Shown in pieces: positions 27,893 through 36,986 of a stretch of DNA of 64,000 bases (position 1 is the stretch's first letter; every line of letters begins with the position of its first letter). The stretch covers positions 7,194 to 71,193 of the forward strand of contig JAVBLN010000057.1 of assembly GCA_031553495.1 (NCBI GenBank). Direction: 5' to 3'. Both the position numbers and the translations under genes were made by a program. The DNA is from Pinibacter sp031553495. Lineage in GTDB: Bacteria > Bacteroidota > Bacteroidia > Chitinophagales > Chitinophagaceae. The notes below the pieces were generated by a model. That model made no database searches. It was given only the letters and a program-made list of their open reading frames with translations, and was not told where the DNA came from.

Positions 27893-29644
27893 TTAATATT
27901 CTACTACGATCATATCCCAGTAATTCAATAAAGGCAAATTAAAACTTACCGTATTTCCCGATTGCGTAAAGGTTAAGTCAGATGCAACACCGTAATTATT
28001 ATCTGGTGACGCTAACCAAATTTTCGATACTGTTTTGGTTGACGTTAATTGCAAAGCGGCATTCTGCATTTGCAAAGGAGCAGGCTGAGTGCCATTAGTG
28101 TCGCGCCAGTCAAAGTTGGCAGCATTTGCGAAATTCATTAAATGAATTACTTGCCTGTTTCCCATATCTTTTCCTACAACAGCTACTTTACCGGTTTGCG
28201 GAGGCCAATTACTTAATTGCATTTTTGCATTTGTACAGGAAAGAGCAACCTGGTTAAACGCACCGCCATCTCTTAACAAGTTTTGATATGCTACCAAAAA
28301 ATCATAGTAATGAACTATCGCAGTTTTAAGATCGCTTTTCATTTGCAAATTATTATTGGGAAAATATTCTTTGCAAAGCATATGTTCTCCCAATTCAAGA
28401 TGCGATCCGCCAAACGCGAAGATCACTGCATTCGCAAGTAATACACCCGGCGTATTAAAATATCCGGTATTATTGGCCAGATCATAATTTACATAAGCAG
28501 CCAGCACCGTTTGCTTTTTGTTCTGCGAATAATTATTATTATCAATAATGATATCCGCCAGATCTTTGTAGCCTTCATTTGGCGCCCACACTTCAGTGTA
28601 TAAAAAATCAACCGGCGATGACGCTATAATATTTTCCTGCCCGTATTGGTTTACCGCATTCATTAAAAGTATTTTACTTGGTGCGGCATTTTTCATGGCA
28701 GCGATAAATGGTTTATAAGTAGCAGCCAGGTTCATACTATTTCCGGAATAATTATACTCCGCTCCTCTATCACCAAGCTGATCAATATGATAACCATCAA
28801 AATCAAACACCGCGTACACATCGTTATTCTTTGCTGCAATGTATTGCTGCCATGCGGTATTGGAAGGATCCAGTAAATAAATATCACTTCTAAATGGAGG
28901 TTTAGGTAAAACGTGCACATCTTTTGCAGTATGCGTTTTATCCTTAAACATATACCATTGTTCCTGCACTCCGTCAGCAGAAGCATTATTAAGCGCCCCC
29001 ATAGCAAGATTATAAAACATTGCTTTCATATTTCGTTTGTGCGCCTCCGTTATATAGCCTTTTACAGTAGATAAATATGTATCGCGGTTAGCAATGTCTT
29101 TCCACATCACGGAAGGATTAGACGGCGATCCCGCTAACGGCATATGATGTTTAAAATGCCAATCCTGGAACTGCAACCCATTGATGTGATGACGATTCAA
29201 ATTCGCAACTACATTTTCGATAGCGGAAGAAGTCATTTGTCCGTATGAGGACAAAAAACCATAACGAGGAAACTTAGTCCAGTCCGATGATACATCCACT
29301 GCAATACTCGCATATACTTTTTCCGTCTCCCCAGTTTTTTCATACAAATCCACCAGGTAACCGGTAAAGTCTGTTGCGGGCGGAGTCCACTTCCACGAGT
29401 TTCCTTGCAGTGCGTCTTCCTGTATGGTAATATTTTGTTTGCGATACCGCACCTTTACCGTTGCAGGCATTTCTTTACTCAAATTGAACGCAACCTGTTC
29501 TCCCGGTTTATAAACCGCTTTATCTGTGGAAATATCAGCATTGTATGCGCTTTGCCCATATGTAACCGGATTGTTTTTCGGGCTATATTTTTTACACCCG
29601 CAAATGAGTAATAAAATGGCACAAGAATAAAAAAATCTTTTCAT
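27893..29644 (-). CDS. GH66 dextranase-type glycoside hydrolase, lipoprotein
   Basis: A 583-residue lipoprotein (Cys17 in LICGC) probably facing the cell surface. After an N-terminal beta-sandwich (about 40-125) comes the GH66 barrel: RYGFLSSYGQM, INGLQFQDWHFKHHMPL, VFDFDGYHIDQLGDRG (nucleophile Asp expected) and DFLYTEVWAPNEGY (acid/base Glu). GH66 holds endo-dextranases and cycloisomaltooligosaccharide glucanotransferases; no CITase-type CBM35 insertion is obvious, so an endo-dextranase is more likely. The start at 29644 (MKRFFYS) is chosen over an in-frame Met at 29764 because it gives the lipoprotein signal and the extension overlaps a repeat arm. Key enzyme pointing to an alpha-1,6-glucan substrate. 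Confidence 0.88.
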   Translation of the reverse strand: MKRFFYSCAILLLICGCKKYSPKNNPVTYGQSAYNADISTDKAVYKPGEQVAFNLSKEMPATVKVRYRKQNITIQEDALQGNSWKWTPPATDFTGYLVDLYEKTGETEKVYASIAVDVSSDWTKFPRYGFLSSYGQMTSSAIENVVANLNRHHINGLQFQDWHFKHHMPLAGSPSNPSVMWKDIANRDTYLSTVKGYITEAHKRNMKAMFYNLAMGALNNASADGVQEQWYMFKDKTHTAKDVHVLPKPPFRSDIYLLDPSNTAWQQYIAAKNNDVYAVFDFDGYHIDQLGDRGAEYNYSGNSMNLAATYKPFIAAMKNAAPSKILLMNAVNQYGQENIIASSPVDFLYTEVWAPNEGYKDLADIIIDNNNYSQNKKQTVLAAYVNYDLANNTGYFNTPGVLLANAVIFAFGGSHLELGEHMLCKEYFPNNNLQMKSDLKTAIVHYYDFLVAYQNLLRDGGAFNQVALSCTNAKMQLSNWPPQTGKVAVVGKDMGNRQVIHLMNFANAANFDWRDTNGTQPAPLQMQNAALQLTSTKTVSKIWLASPDNNYGVASDLTFTQSGNTVSFNLPLLNYWDMIVVEY

Positions 29645-29714
29645 CAGGATTTGCTTATTTATTAAAAACGCAAAGCATAAAGTATGGTGATAATTGAAAG
29701 CCTTTCCGATCATT

Positions 29715-30010
29715 GCCCAATAACGAACAAACCGTTGAAGAGTGCGACGCAACAAAAGCTTCATAGTAGCAATGCCGCCCGGCTCATAATAAAAATACTT
29801 TAAACAATAACCTGCTTCATATATATCATGCTATAACAATTTATAACTCATACTTTACTTTTCATATATTTAATGCTACATGAAAATGTGTTAATGTTTT
29901 TTTGTGAACCGGCGGTATTACTACTATTTAGCATCGTTGTGTCACTCACTTGTACTGTAGTAATTCTATTCGCCATGTTAAAGCATTCATGCACAAATCA
30001 TGCAGCGTGT
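29715..30010. repeat. Back-to-back pair of interspersed repeat arms
   Basis: A right-type arm (29715-29796, core GCGACGC) precedes a left-type arm (29897-30010, core GTGTCAC), so the arms point outwards as at 5680-5862. The left arm belongs to the subfamily with ATTCATGCACAAATC. The block lies between susE and the GH66 gene, all on the same strand; the cores differ, so the two arms may be separate insertions. Confidence 0.8.
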
Positions 30011-30015
30011 TGTTT

Positions 30016-31503
30016 CTACATTTTTGTTATAGAAATAGTTTCATACAATTGATTGATCACAATTTTATAATTACCGGGAGTGACGATTTTCCATTTATAA
30101 TCAGGATCACCTTTCGGAATAAATTTCATGTGAGTAACACTCAGATCCTGGTAATTTTTAACAGGCATAAAATAATCGCCGCCCCAGTTTCCGGTTCCTA
30201 ACGGAAATTTAAATTCACCGGCTTTCATCTCACCGGTATAAGTAAACACATACGGATCAGTTGGATCAGCAACCAACGGCGTAGGACTGTCGATGTTCCA
30301 TCCTGCCGGAGTAGCATCGCCCACCATCCATACTTTTGTATAAGGCACAAATGGTTTTATATCAATTGTCAGTTTCTGCAAATCGAGTGTGATCTTGTAA
30401 GGCCCCGGATTGATGATTTTCCATTTATTATCAGGACTGCCACCGGGAACAAGCTGCACACCGGTTTCCGTAATAGCGGGATGATTGGTTAAAGGCATGT
30501 AATAATCCGTGCCAAAATCTCCTGTTGATGTAGGAATTTTAAACTCACCTGCCTTCAATATTTCGTTATACCTGAACACAAAAAGATTGGATGAATCAAC
30601 ACGCATTTCCGAAGGTTGATCAATATTCCAACCGGTAGGCACTGCGTCACCAAGCAGCCATAAGCGTGCATATGGAGGAAATTCAGATTGCTTAATGGTA
30701 ATGGTAAGATCAAGCAGGTTAAGCGTAATGTCGTACGCTCCCGGCGTGGTAACTAAAAACTTATCGTCGGGTTGCGCATCATCAGTTCTAAGCAACAAAC
30801 TGTTTTCATTCGCGCCTTTATTATAGCTTGGTAAGAATTTTCCTAAGGTTGTAATAAATTTCAGCTCTCCGCTTTTTAAATTTCCCTGCCACGTAAATGT
30901 TGTAGCATCAGTTTCTGACGCAATAAGCGGAGTGGCTTTATTATTATCCCATCCGTTAGGCGCCGCGTCGCCAAGTAAAAATAAAGTGGTGGATACAGGT
31001 TGATATGGCGTAACCGTTATACTTACCGTTTCAGATGTATCCGCAGGAATACCATCGGCATCAACAATGGCTATCACCCTTGCTTCAAGCTCAGTAGCGG
31101 CGCCGGGTGTAGCATGCCAATGATGTAAAAGAGAATCGTTCAAAGCGGCGTTAGAGTAAACTTTTGACAATACGACTTTTCCTAAATTTTCAGTAATCGC
31201 GTTCGAAAAACGATCTCCCTTTTTTGCCATTTGAAAAACGTATGAAATAGCGGCATTGGTACCAAAATTACTTCCGGTTGTCCACGTAAAAGCTACAGCA
31301 TCTGCGGCGGCATTTTTTTGTTCAAGCACAACAGAAGCTGCCGACACTTGCATATCAAGCGGCACTCCGCCTTTATCATACTGCGGTTCATTATGCTTCA
31401 TACAGGAAGGCCATAACAACATTGACAGAAATGCCATTACCAGAATTGAAAAAGAACTGAAGTATGTATGCTTATAATGAAAATAATAATTAACTGTTTT
31501 CAT
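30016..31503 (-). CDS. susE: SusE/SusF-like surface glycan-binding lipoprotein with three tandem modules
   Basis: A 495-residue lipoprotein (SPII signal, Cys34 in WPSC). An N-terminal Ig-like SusE domain (about 45-165) is followed by three homologous modules of about 105 residues, each starting with a LxGDAxPxGW pattern: FLLGDAAPNGWDNN, LWLLGDAVPTGWNID and VWMVGDATPAGWNID. Such modules in SusE/SusF are starch-binding domains. Three copies resemble SusF in number, while the N-terminal domain is SusE-like. It is expected to hold alpha-glucan chains at the surface next to SusCD. Its stop is only 6 bp from a repeat arm. Ligand type is inferred from GH66/GH31. Confidence 0.88.
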   Translation of the reverse strand: MKTVNYYFHYKHTYFSSFSILVMAFLSMLLWPSCMKHNEPQYDKGGVPLDMQVSAASVVLEQKNAAADAVAFTWTTGSNFGTNAAISYVFQMAKKGDRFSNAITENLGKVVLSKVYSNAALNDSLLHHWHATPGAATELEARVIAIVDADGIPADTSETVSITVTPYQPVSTTLFLLGDAAPNGWDNNKATPLIASETDATTFTWQGNLKSGELKFITTLGKFLPSYNKGANENSLLLRTDDAQPDDKFLVTTPGAYDITLNLLDLTITIKQSEFPPYARLWLLGDAVPTGWNIDQPSEMRVDSSNLFVFRYNEILKAGEFKIPTSTGDFGTDYYMPLTNHPAITETGVQLVPGGSPDNKWKIINPGPYKITLDLQKLTIDIKPFVPYTKVWMVGDATPAGWNIDSPTPLVADPTDPYVFTYTGEMKAGEFKFPLGTGNWGGDYFMPVKNYQDLSVTHMKFIPKGDPDYKWKIVTPGNYKIVINQLYETISITKM

Positions 31504-31532
31504 TGTATATTTTTTACGCAGGTTAACGTTTA

Positions 31533-33005
31533 TTAATAACCGGGATTTTGTTTCAAATTCGGATTCGCGTCAATTTCCTTTTGAGGAATTGGTAACAGCA
31601 AATGCTTAGGGGCAGCATTTGTTTTTCCAATAGAATGAAGAAAATCCAACGCGTACTGCCCGTTGTTCACTCTAATCAAATCAAACCAGCGATGTCCTTC
31701 AAAAGCAAGCTCCATGCGGCGTTCACGCAGCACTTTTTCCCTGAACGCGTCCTTTGATAAACCTTTAACATCAGGAAGTCCGGCTCTTTTTCTCACTTTA
31801 TTTAAAGGAATTTCGGCTTCTGTAGTTCGGCCTAATTCGTTCAATGCTTCCGCTTCCATTAGCAACACATCCGCATAACGCAATACCGGAAAATCCGCAG
31901 GGTTAGTATCATAATCAACCGAAACCGAAAGCGGCACTAAAAATTTTCTTACATTAAAACCTGTGGTGGAAAAAGAAGCCATGTATGGTTTTCCGTCAAA
32001 ATCAGGACAACCCTCATACAATACAGTTTGATCTTTACGGTTATCACCAGCTTCATAAGCATTCATAAACTCTTGTGTAGGTTGATTCCAACCATAGCCG
32101 CCGCCAACAAAATTAGAGTTCCGGGGGCCGGTAAAAGTACTCACCCATGAGGCCTGGTTCTCGTTATCCCAAAAGCTGTATTTTGTTTTGCCGTAATACT
32201 GAATTTCAAAAAGAGATTCTTTGGAATTTTTGGTAGCAGGATTAAAGTTATCCGAGTAATTATCATTCAACGCGTAACCCATACCATTTATTTGTTGACA
32301 TAATTCCATCGTTTTCTGATAATCACCCAGGGTAAGATACACCTTTGCCAACATGCCAATGGCCGCGCCTTTTGAGGCCCTTCCAACATCAGATCCCGAA
32401 TATGATTCTCTTGGCGGCAAAGCGGCAACCGCATCCGTAAAATCAGCAACGATCAATTTGTACACATCCTCTTTTGAAGTGCGGGCCGGCCGCAAATCAT
32501 CACCCGGCACCTGCGCTTTAGTGATCAAAGGCACATCACCAAATAATCTTACCAAAATGAAATAATAACTCGCACGTAAAAATTTTGCTTCGCCAATAAT
32601 TCTATTCTTTAAGGATTCGTCCATGTTCATGCCCGGTACATTTTCAAGTATCAAATTGCAGCGAAGTATTCCGGGAGCCGGGCCGCGCCATATATCAAGA
32701 GCGGCGGCATTATCTGTGGTGGTCACAAAATTCGCAAGGTCCTGTGTTTCTATACCATCGGTACCACCGCCGGCGCCTACCACACTATTACCGGCGAATA
32801 TATCGGTAGTCCACATACGCAGATTGTACAACTTAGGCCACTGCATTGGCTGGTATGCGCCATTGATTGCATTTACAGCATCTTCCGGAGTTTGATAATA
32901 GTTTGACGTGTTTATAGAATCAAGAGGCGCTTTATCTAAATATTTATTACAACTACACATTGCCGTTAGCAACACAATCGTTATTATATATTGAACTGAT
33001 TTCAT
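31533..33005 (-). CDS. susD: SusD/RagB family glycan-binding lipoprotein (alpha-glucan PUL)
   Basis: A 490-residue SusD-family lipoprotein (Cys19 in MCSC). Family marks: KYLDKAPLDSINTSNYYQTP, AINGAYQPMQWPKLY, GEAKFLRASYYFILVRLFGDVPL and the C-terminal RERRMELAFEGHRWFDLIRV block, ending in LLPIPQKEIDANPNLKQNPGY, the classic SusD end. It is 15 bp behind the SusC gene and 29 bp ahead of the SusE-like gene, forming the conserved C-D-E core. It is shorter than the pectin-locus SusD (613 residues), so the two are from different subfamilies. Intact. Confidence 0.95.
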   Translation of the reverse strand: MKSVQYIITIVLLTAMCSCNKYLDKAPLDSINTSNYYQTPEDAVNAINGAYQPMQWPKLYNLRMWTTDIFAGNSVVGAGGGTDGIETQDLANFVTTTDNAAALDIWRGPAPGILRCNLILENVPGMNMDESLKNRIIGEAKFLRASYYFILVRLFGDVPLITKAQVPGDDLRPARTSKEDVYKLIVADFTDAVAALPPRESYSGSDVGRASKGAAIGMLAKVYLTLGDYQKTMELCQQINGMGYALNDNYSDNFNPATKNSKESLFEIQYYGKTKYSFWDNENQASWVSTFTGPRNSNFVGGGYGWNQPTQEFMNAYEAGDNRKDQTVLYEGCPDFDGKPYMASFSTTGFNVRKFLVPLSVSVDYDTNPADFPVLRYADVLLMEAEALNELGRTTEAEIPLNKVRKRAGLPDVKGLSKDAFREKVLRERRMELAFEGHRWFDLIRVNNGQYALDFLHSIGKTNAAPKHLLLPIPQKEIDANPNLKQNPGY

Positions 33006-33020
33006 TGTAATTTTTTTTGG

Positions 33021-36000
33021 TTAAAAAACAAGATTGATACCTGCACTCAATGTTCTTGTTACCGGGTATAGATTAAAATCTATGCCCGCCGCGGTCACTT
33101 CAGGATCAAAGCCTGAGTATTTGGTGAATGTGTAAAGGTTCTGGCAGGAAACATATACTCTTGCTGTAGACAGCTTCGCTTTTTGAGAAATTGACTTTGG
33201 CAAAGTATAACCCAGCGTTATGTTTTTTATACGCAGGTAAGATCCGTTCTCCACAAACCTGTCAGAAATCCTGGTGTTTTTATTAGGATCATTGAAAACA
33301 GCCCTGGGTATTGTAGTACTTGTTCCTTCACCGGTCCAGCGGTCAAGCACCCTGGTGGTTTGGTTTTGCGCAACCGCCATTCCTTCCTGGTATATGCGGT
33401 TCGCGTTAAATATCTGATTACCGGAAACGCCTTGCAGGAATATAGCCAGATCAATTCCCTTCCAGGCAAAAGTATTGTTCATGGCAAATATGAACGTAGG
33501 ACTTGGATTGCCGATAAATGTTCTGTCATCATCATCAATTCTTCCATTGTTGTTCAAATCCAGGAATTTGATATCGCCCGGAGACGTACGGTTAAACGGA
33601 TCGGCACCGGGCACCTGTGCGGCGTATTTATCTACTTCGCCTTGTGTTTGAAAAATACCATTTGTTACAAACCCATAAAAAGAATTAATCGGATGTCCTT
33701 CGCTTTGTATAGTAGTGTTTTGATTCAGTCCGCCACCATAGCTCGAAAACATTGGCACACTGTCATTCAAGCTCACTACTTTATTCTCGTTATAAGAAAT
33801 ATTGAAGTTAGTGTTCCACTCAAATTCGCCACGAATATTTTGAGAGTTGATTGTAAATTCCCATCCCTTATTTTGCACTTTTCCTGCATTGATATATGGA
33901 ACCAGGATATCAGAATAACCGGTAGAAATCGGTACAGACATCGGCACCAGCATATTGGTGGTATTTTTAATATACGCATCTGCCGTTATAGAGATCCGGT
34001 TGTTCAGTAAAGAAGCATCGATACCAATATTACCTTGTTCAACATTTTCCCACCGCACATTAGGATTTGGTATTTTCTGCGGCACCACCGCGTTAACCAA
34101 CTGTCCGTTGAAATTATACTGAACGGTTTGCAACACAGAAGCAAACGAATAATTACCAATATTTTGATTACCTGTAGAACCATAACCAACGCGTAATTTC
34201 AAATCATTAATTGTTCTTGAATTAAAGAATTTTTCGTTGGAAATCCGCCATGCAAGAGAAGCGGATGGAAACCAGCCCCATTTATAATTATCACCAAAAC
34301 GTGATGAACCGTCCCTTCTCAGTGAAGCCGTCAATAAATATTTATCGTTGAATGTATAATTTACACGTCCTATGAAAGACATTAACGCCCATTCGCTCGC
34401 GTTTCCGTCCGCTGTTTGTGTTGCAGGATTGCTGTTAGCCATTTGCTGTGTATTATCACTCGCAAAATCTTTTCCGCTTGCGGAAAGATTATCGTAACGG
34501 TTATTCTGCGCACTGGTTCCTGCCATAACAGTCAGGCGGTGAACACCGGCAAACGTTTTATCGTAAGTAAAGTAATTATCCCAAAGAAATGTAAGCGACT
34601 TATTAGATTGCTGCCAAAGCGAAGACAATGGGTTGGGAATAGGAACCCAGTTATATTTGGGCGCCCACGACCTGTCATCCCAAAAAAGCGCTTGAACGCC
34701 ACCGGTAGTTTTAAACTTTAAATCTTTGAACAATTTAAGTTCGGCAAAAATATTTCCGAGTACATTATAGCCCAATGTTTTATTTTCATTAATAGTTGCT
34801 TTTCCTATCGGGTTGTTAATATCACCATACCATGATGATTGCCCGGCAGGCCCCGAATAGGAACCATCCGCATTATATATTGGCTGCACCGGAAGCGCCG
34901 CCATCGTGTTTCTTATATCATAATCACCCCTCTTTTTTTCATCCACACTCAGTGTAAGATTATTACCAAATTTCAACCAGTCAAATACCTGCGACTCGCC
35001 ATTGAATTGTATGGTGTACCTGCGATAGCCGGTATTCAACACTATGCCTTTCTGATCAAATACGCTACCGGAAACATAATACGTAGATTTCGCACTGCCA
35101 CCATAATACGCCAATGAATAGTTTTGAATCGGAGCCGGATCAAATAACGCGTCCAGCCAATCAGTTCCTTTTCCCAATGAGGGCGGAGTGGCATATGCCG
35201 GATTTTGAGGCTGGTCGTTATTGGCCATCATTTCATTATGCAACGAAGCGAATTGGGAGGCATCAAGCAATGGCACCATATATGCGGCCTGCTGCACACC
35301 GCCATATGCTTTCAGCTCAAGGTGACTGGTGCCGGAGCTTCCTCTTTTTGTTGTAATGATCACAACGCCATTGGCACCCCTCGACCCATAAATGGCCGAA
35401 GCGGAAGCATCCTTCAACACTTCTATGGATGCGATGTCATCCGGGCTTATCGCATTCAAAGGCATATCAGTAGGAATACCATCAACCACAATAAGCGGAT
35501 CGCTGTTATTGATAGTACCAATGCCGCGTATCCTGAAAACAACATTTGATCCCGGCGCACCCGATGAAATTACCTGTACACCCGCAGCCCGCCCCTGCAT
35601 GGCCTCTCCGGCATTTGCCACCGGCAGCGATTTTATTTCCTTACTACTTATGGAAGATACAGAACCGGTAAGATCCCTTTTCCGTTGCGTTCCGTATCCA
35701 ATCACCACCACGTCTTCCAGGATGGTTTTGGCATAATACAACGTGATCGTAAGCGTTTCCGCATTTTCTATACGAACCTGCTGTTCCTTATACCCCACTG
35801 ATGATATCCGCATAGCCGTATCGTTTTGCGATGGCAATGAAAAAGTACCATCCGCATCTGTTTGTGTGCCATTGTGCGAAGGCAACAACTCTACAGACGC
35901 GCCGGCAATGGGTTTTCCATCCTCTCCGGAAATTACTTTGCCGGATATTTTTTTTGTTTGTGCTAAAAGAAAGAAAGGAGCAAGCACGATAAAAAACAAC

Positions 36001-36038
36001 AGAATAATTTGCTTCGTGTAATAATTACGTGCAGACAT
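33021..36038 (-). CDS. susC: SusC/RagA TonB-linked outer-membrane transporter (alpha-glucan PUL)
   Basis: A 1005-residue TonB-dependent transporter. Signal peptide (ending FFLLAQ), carboxypeptidase-regulatory-like domain (about 28-105), plug with VVIGYGTQRKRDLTGSVSSI, VANAGEAMQGRAAGVQV and VVFRIRGIGTINNSDPLIVV, then a barrel ending GINLVF. It begins the minus-strand alpha-glucan PUL and probably imports isomaltooligosaccharides produced by the surface GH66 enzyme. The HTCS gene diverges from it, but 0.95 kb of repeats lie between. No promoter with a clear TAnnTTTG was found upstream; the SusC leader is short of recognisable motifs. Confidence 0.95.
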   Translation of the reverse strand: MSARNYYTKQIILLFFIVLAPFFLLAQTKKISGKVISGEDGKPIAGASVELLPSHNGTQTDADGTFSLPSQNDTAMRISSVGYKEQQVRIENAETLTITLYYAKTILEDVVVIGYGTQRKRDLTGSVSSISSKEIKSLPVANAGEAMQGRAAGVQVISSGAPGSNVVFRIRGIGTINNSDPLIVVDGIPTDMPLNAISPDDIASIEVLKDASASAIYGSRGANGVVIITTKRGSSGTSHLELKAYGGVQQAAYMVPLLDASQFASLHNEMMANNDQPQNPAYATPPSLGKGTDWLDALFDPAPIQNYSLAYYGGSAKSTYYVSGSVFDQKGIVLNTGYRRYTIQFNGESQVFDWLKFGNNLTLSVDEKKRGDYDIRNTMAALPVQPIYNADGSYSGPAGQSSWYGDINNPIGKATINENKTLGYNVLGNIFAELKLFKDLKFKTTGGVQALFWDDRSWAPKYNWVPIPNPLSSLWQQSNKSLTFLWDNYFTYDKTFAGVHRLTVMAGTSAQNNRYDNLSASGKDFASDNTQQMANSNPATQTADGNASEWALMSFIGRVNYTFNDKYLLTASLRRDGSSRFGDNYKWGWFPSASLAWRISNEKFFNSRTINDLKLRVGYGSTGNQNIGNYSFASVLQTVQYNFNGQLVNAVVPQKIPNPNVRWENVEQGNIGIDASLLNNRISITADAYIKNTTNMLVPMSVPISTGYSDILVPYINAGKVQNKGWEFTINSQNIRGEFEWNTNFNISYNENKVVSLNDSVPMFSSYGGGLNQNTTIQSEGHPINSFYGFVTNGIFQTQGEVDKYAAQVPGADPFNRTSPGDIKFLDLNNNGRIDDDDRTFIGNPSPTFIFAMNNTFAWKGIDLAIFLQGVSGNQIFNANRIYQEGMAVAQNQTTRVLDRWTGEGTSTTIPRAVFNDPNKNTRISDRFVENGSYLRIKNITLGYTLPKSISQKAKLSTARVYVSCQNLYTFTKYSGFDPEVTAAGIDFNLYPVTRTLSAGINLVF

Positions 36039-36271
36039 AATGCAATCGTTTGGCTTTATAAATTGGTTACAATCTCATAACGAAGAAACTCAGAATTTTG
36101 GTATTTATAGTATCTGTACGTTTCAATTTCTTTTCAATCTGTATCAATTTTAGAGGAAAGAGGCCAGTAAGTAGTGGACAGTTGGCAGTTGGCAGTTGGC
36201 AGTAGAGAAATCAGAAATCAGTGTCAACGGCGCTACTTATAACTCATTACTCATCACTCATAACTCATTAC

Positions 36272-36741
36272 TTTTTTGTAACCGGCAGTTGTGCTACTAT
36301 TAAGCTTCTGTTGTGTCACTCACTTGTACAGTAGGAATGCTATTCAACAAGTTATGAGTCATGAGTTTTGAGTTTTGAGTGCTTTTGTTTTTGCTTGCAA
36401 TCAATGTATAAAGCATTCTCAATTCTCCACTCTTCATTCTCAATTTATTCAGCCTCATCCCCGGCCCTTCTCCAAAGGAGAAGGGAGTCCCGCGCACAAA
36501 GCGGATACTCGTAATCTCAACAATTTTTTCAACTTTCATCTCTATTCGTTTTCAGCGGCTCATTGAATAAATGGAGAGCTGAGAATGCTTTAATCACTGG
36601 TTGCATGAGAAAACAAAAGCACTCATAACTCAAAACTCATGACTCATAACTCATAACCAGCTCCATAGCATTCCTACCGCACAAGTGTGCGACGCAACGG
36701 CCGCTTAATAGAATTACTATAGCCCGGCTCACAATAAAAAA
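36272..36741. repeat. Long interspersed inverted-repeat element (about 470 bp)
   Basis: Left arm 36272-36440 (TTTTTTGTAACCGGC, core GTGTCAC, then tandem TGAGTT units and a GCTTTTGTTTTTGCTTGC segment) faces right arm 36569-36741 (core GCGACGC). The left arm is nearly identical, inverted, to 45910-46074 over some 150 bp. The centre (about 36441-36568) is unrelated GC-richer sequence. Flanking stretches 36140-36271 and 36742-36950 hold degenerate TTGGCAG and TCTAACT tandem tracts; I see no gene in 36039-36950. Confidence 0.85.
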
Positions 36742-36951
36742 CATGAATGGCAAGCTGTATGAGAAAAGAAGGGATTTACAGATCAACATCAGTTTTGAAA
36801 TGTTGTTAATCTTGTAAACCCTGTCACAAATATTAAAATCAATCAATTTTGGTCGGCTTCAAAAATTGTATTGCCCTGTACTTCAACACTGGCAACTGGC
36901 AACCGGCAACTGACTTCCGATCTCCAACTTCTAACTTCTAACTTCTTTTTC

Positions 36952-36959
36952 TACATTTG
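36952..36959 (+). promoter_or_regulatory. Bacteroidota -7 promoter element for the HTCS gene
   Basis: TACATTTG matches TAnnTTTG exactly and is the same octamer as the blaI promoter at 51461. It lies 28 bp before the proposed TTG start at 36987, leaving a short leader. No convincing -33 TTTG was seen. Confidence 0.55.
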
Positions 36960-36986
36960 TTAACCATCTTACTTTTGATAAACCAT

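Noticed and set aside
33360..34010. 216-codon frame opposite the alpha-glucan SusC gene
   Set aside because: Shadow of a strongly supported SusC coding sequence; no recognisable protein features.
36234..36440. Regularly spaced AACTCATA/TGAGTT units as a possible CRISPR array
   Set aside because: Units are 8-10 bp with no unique spacers and no cas genes nearby.
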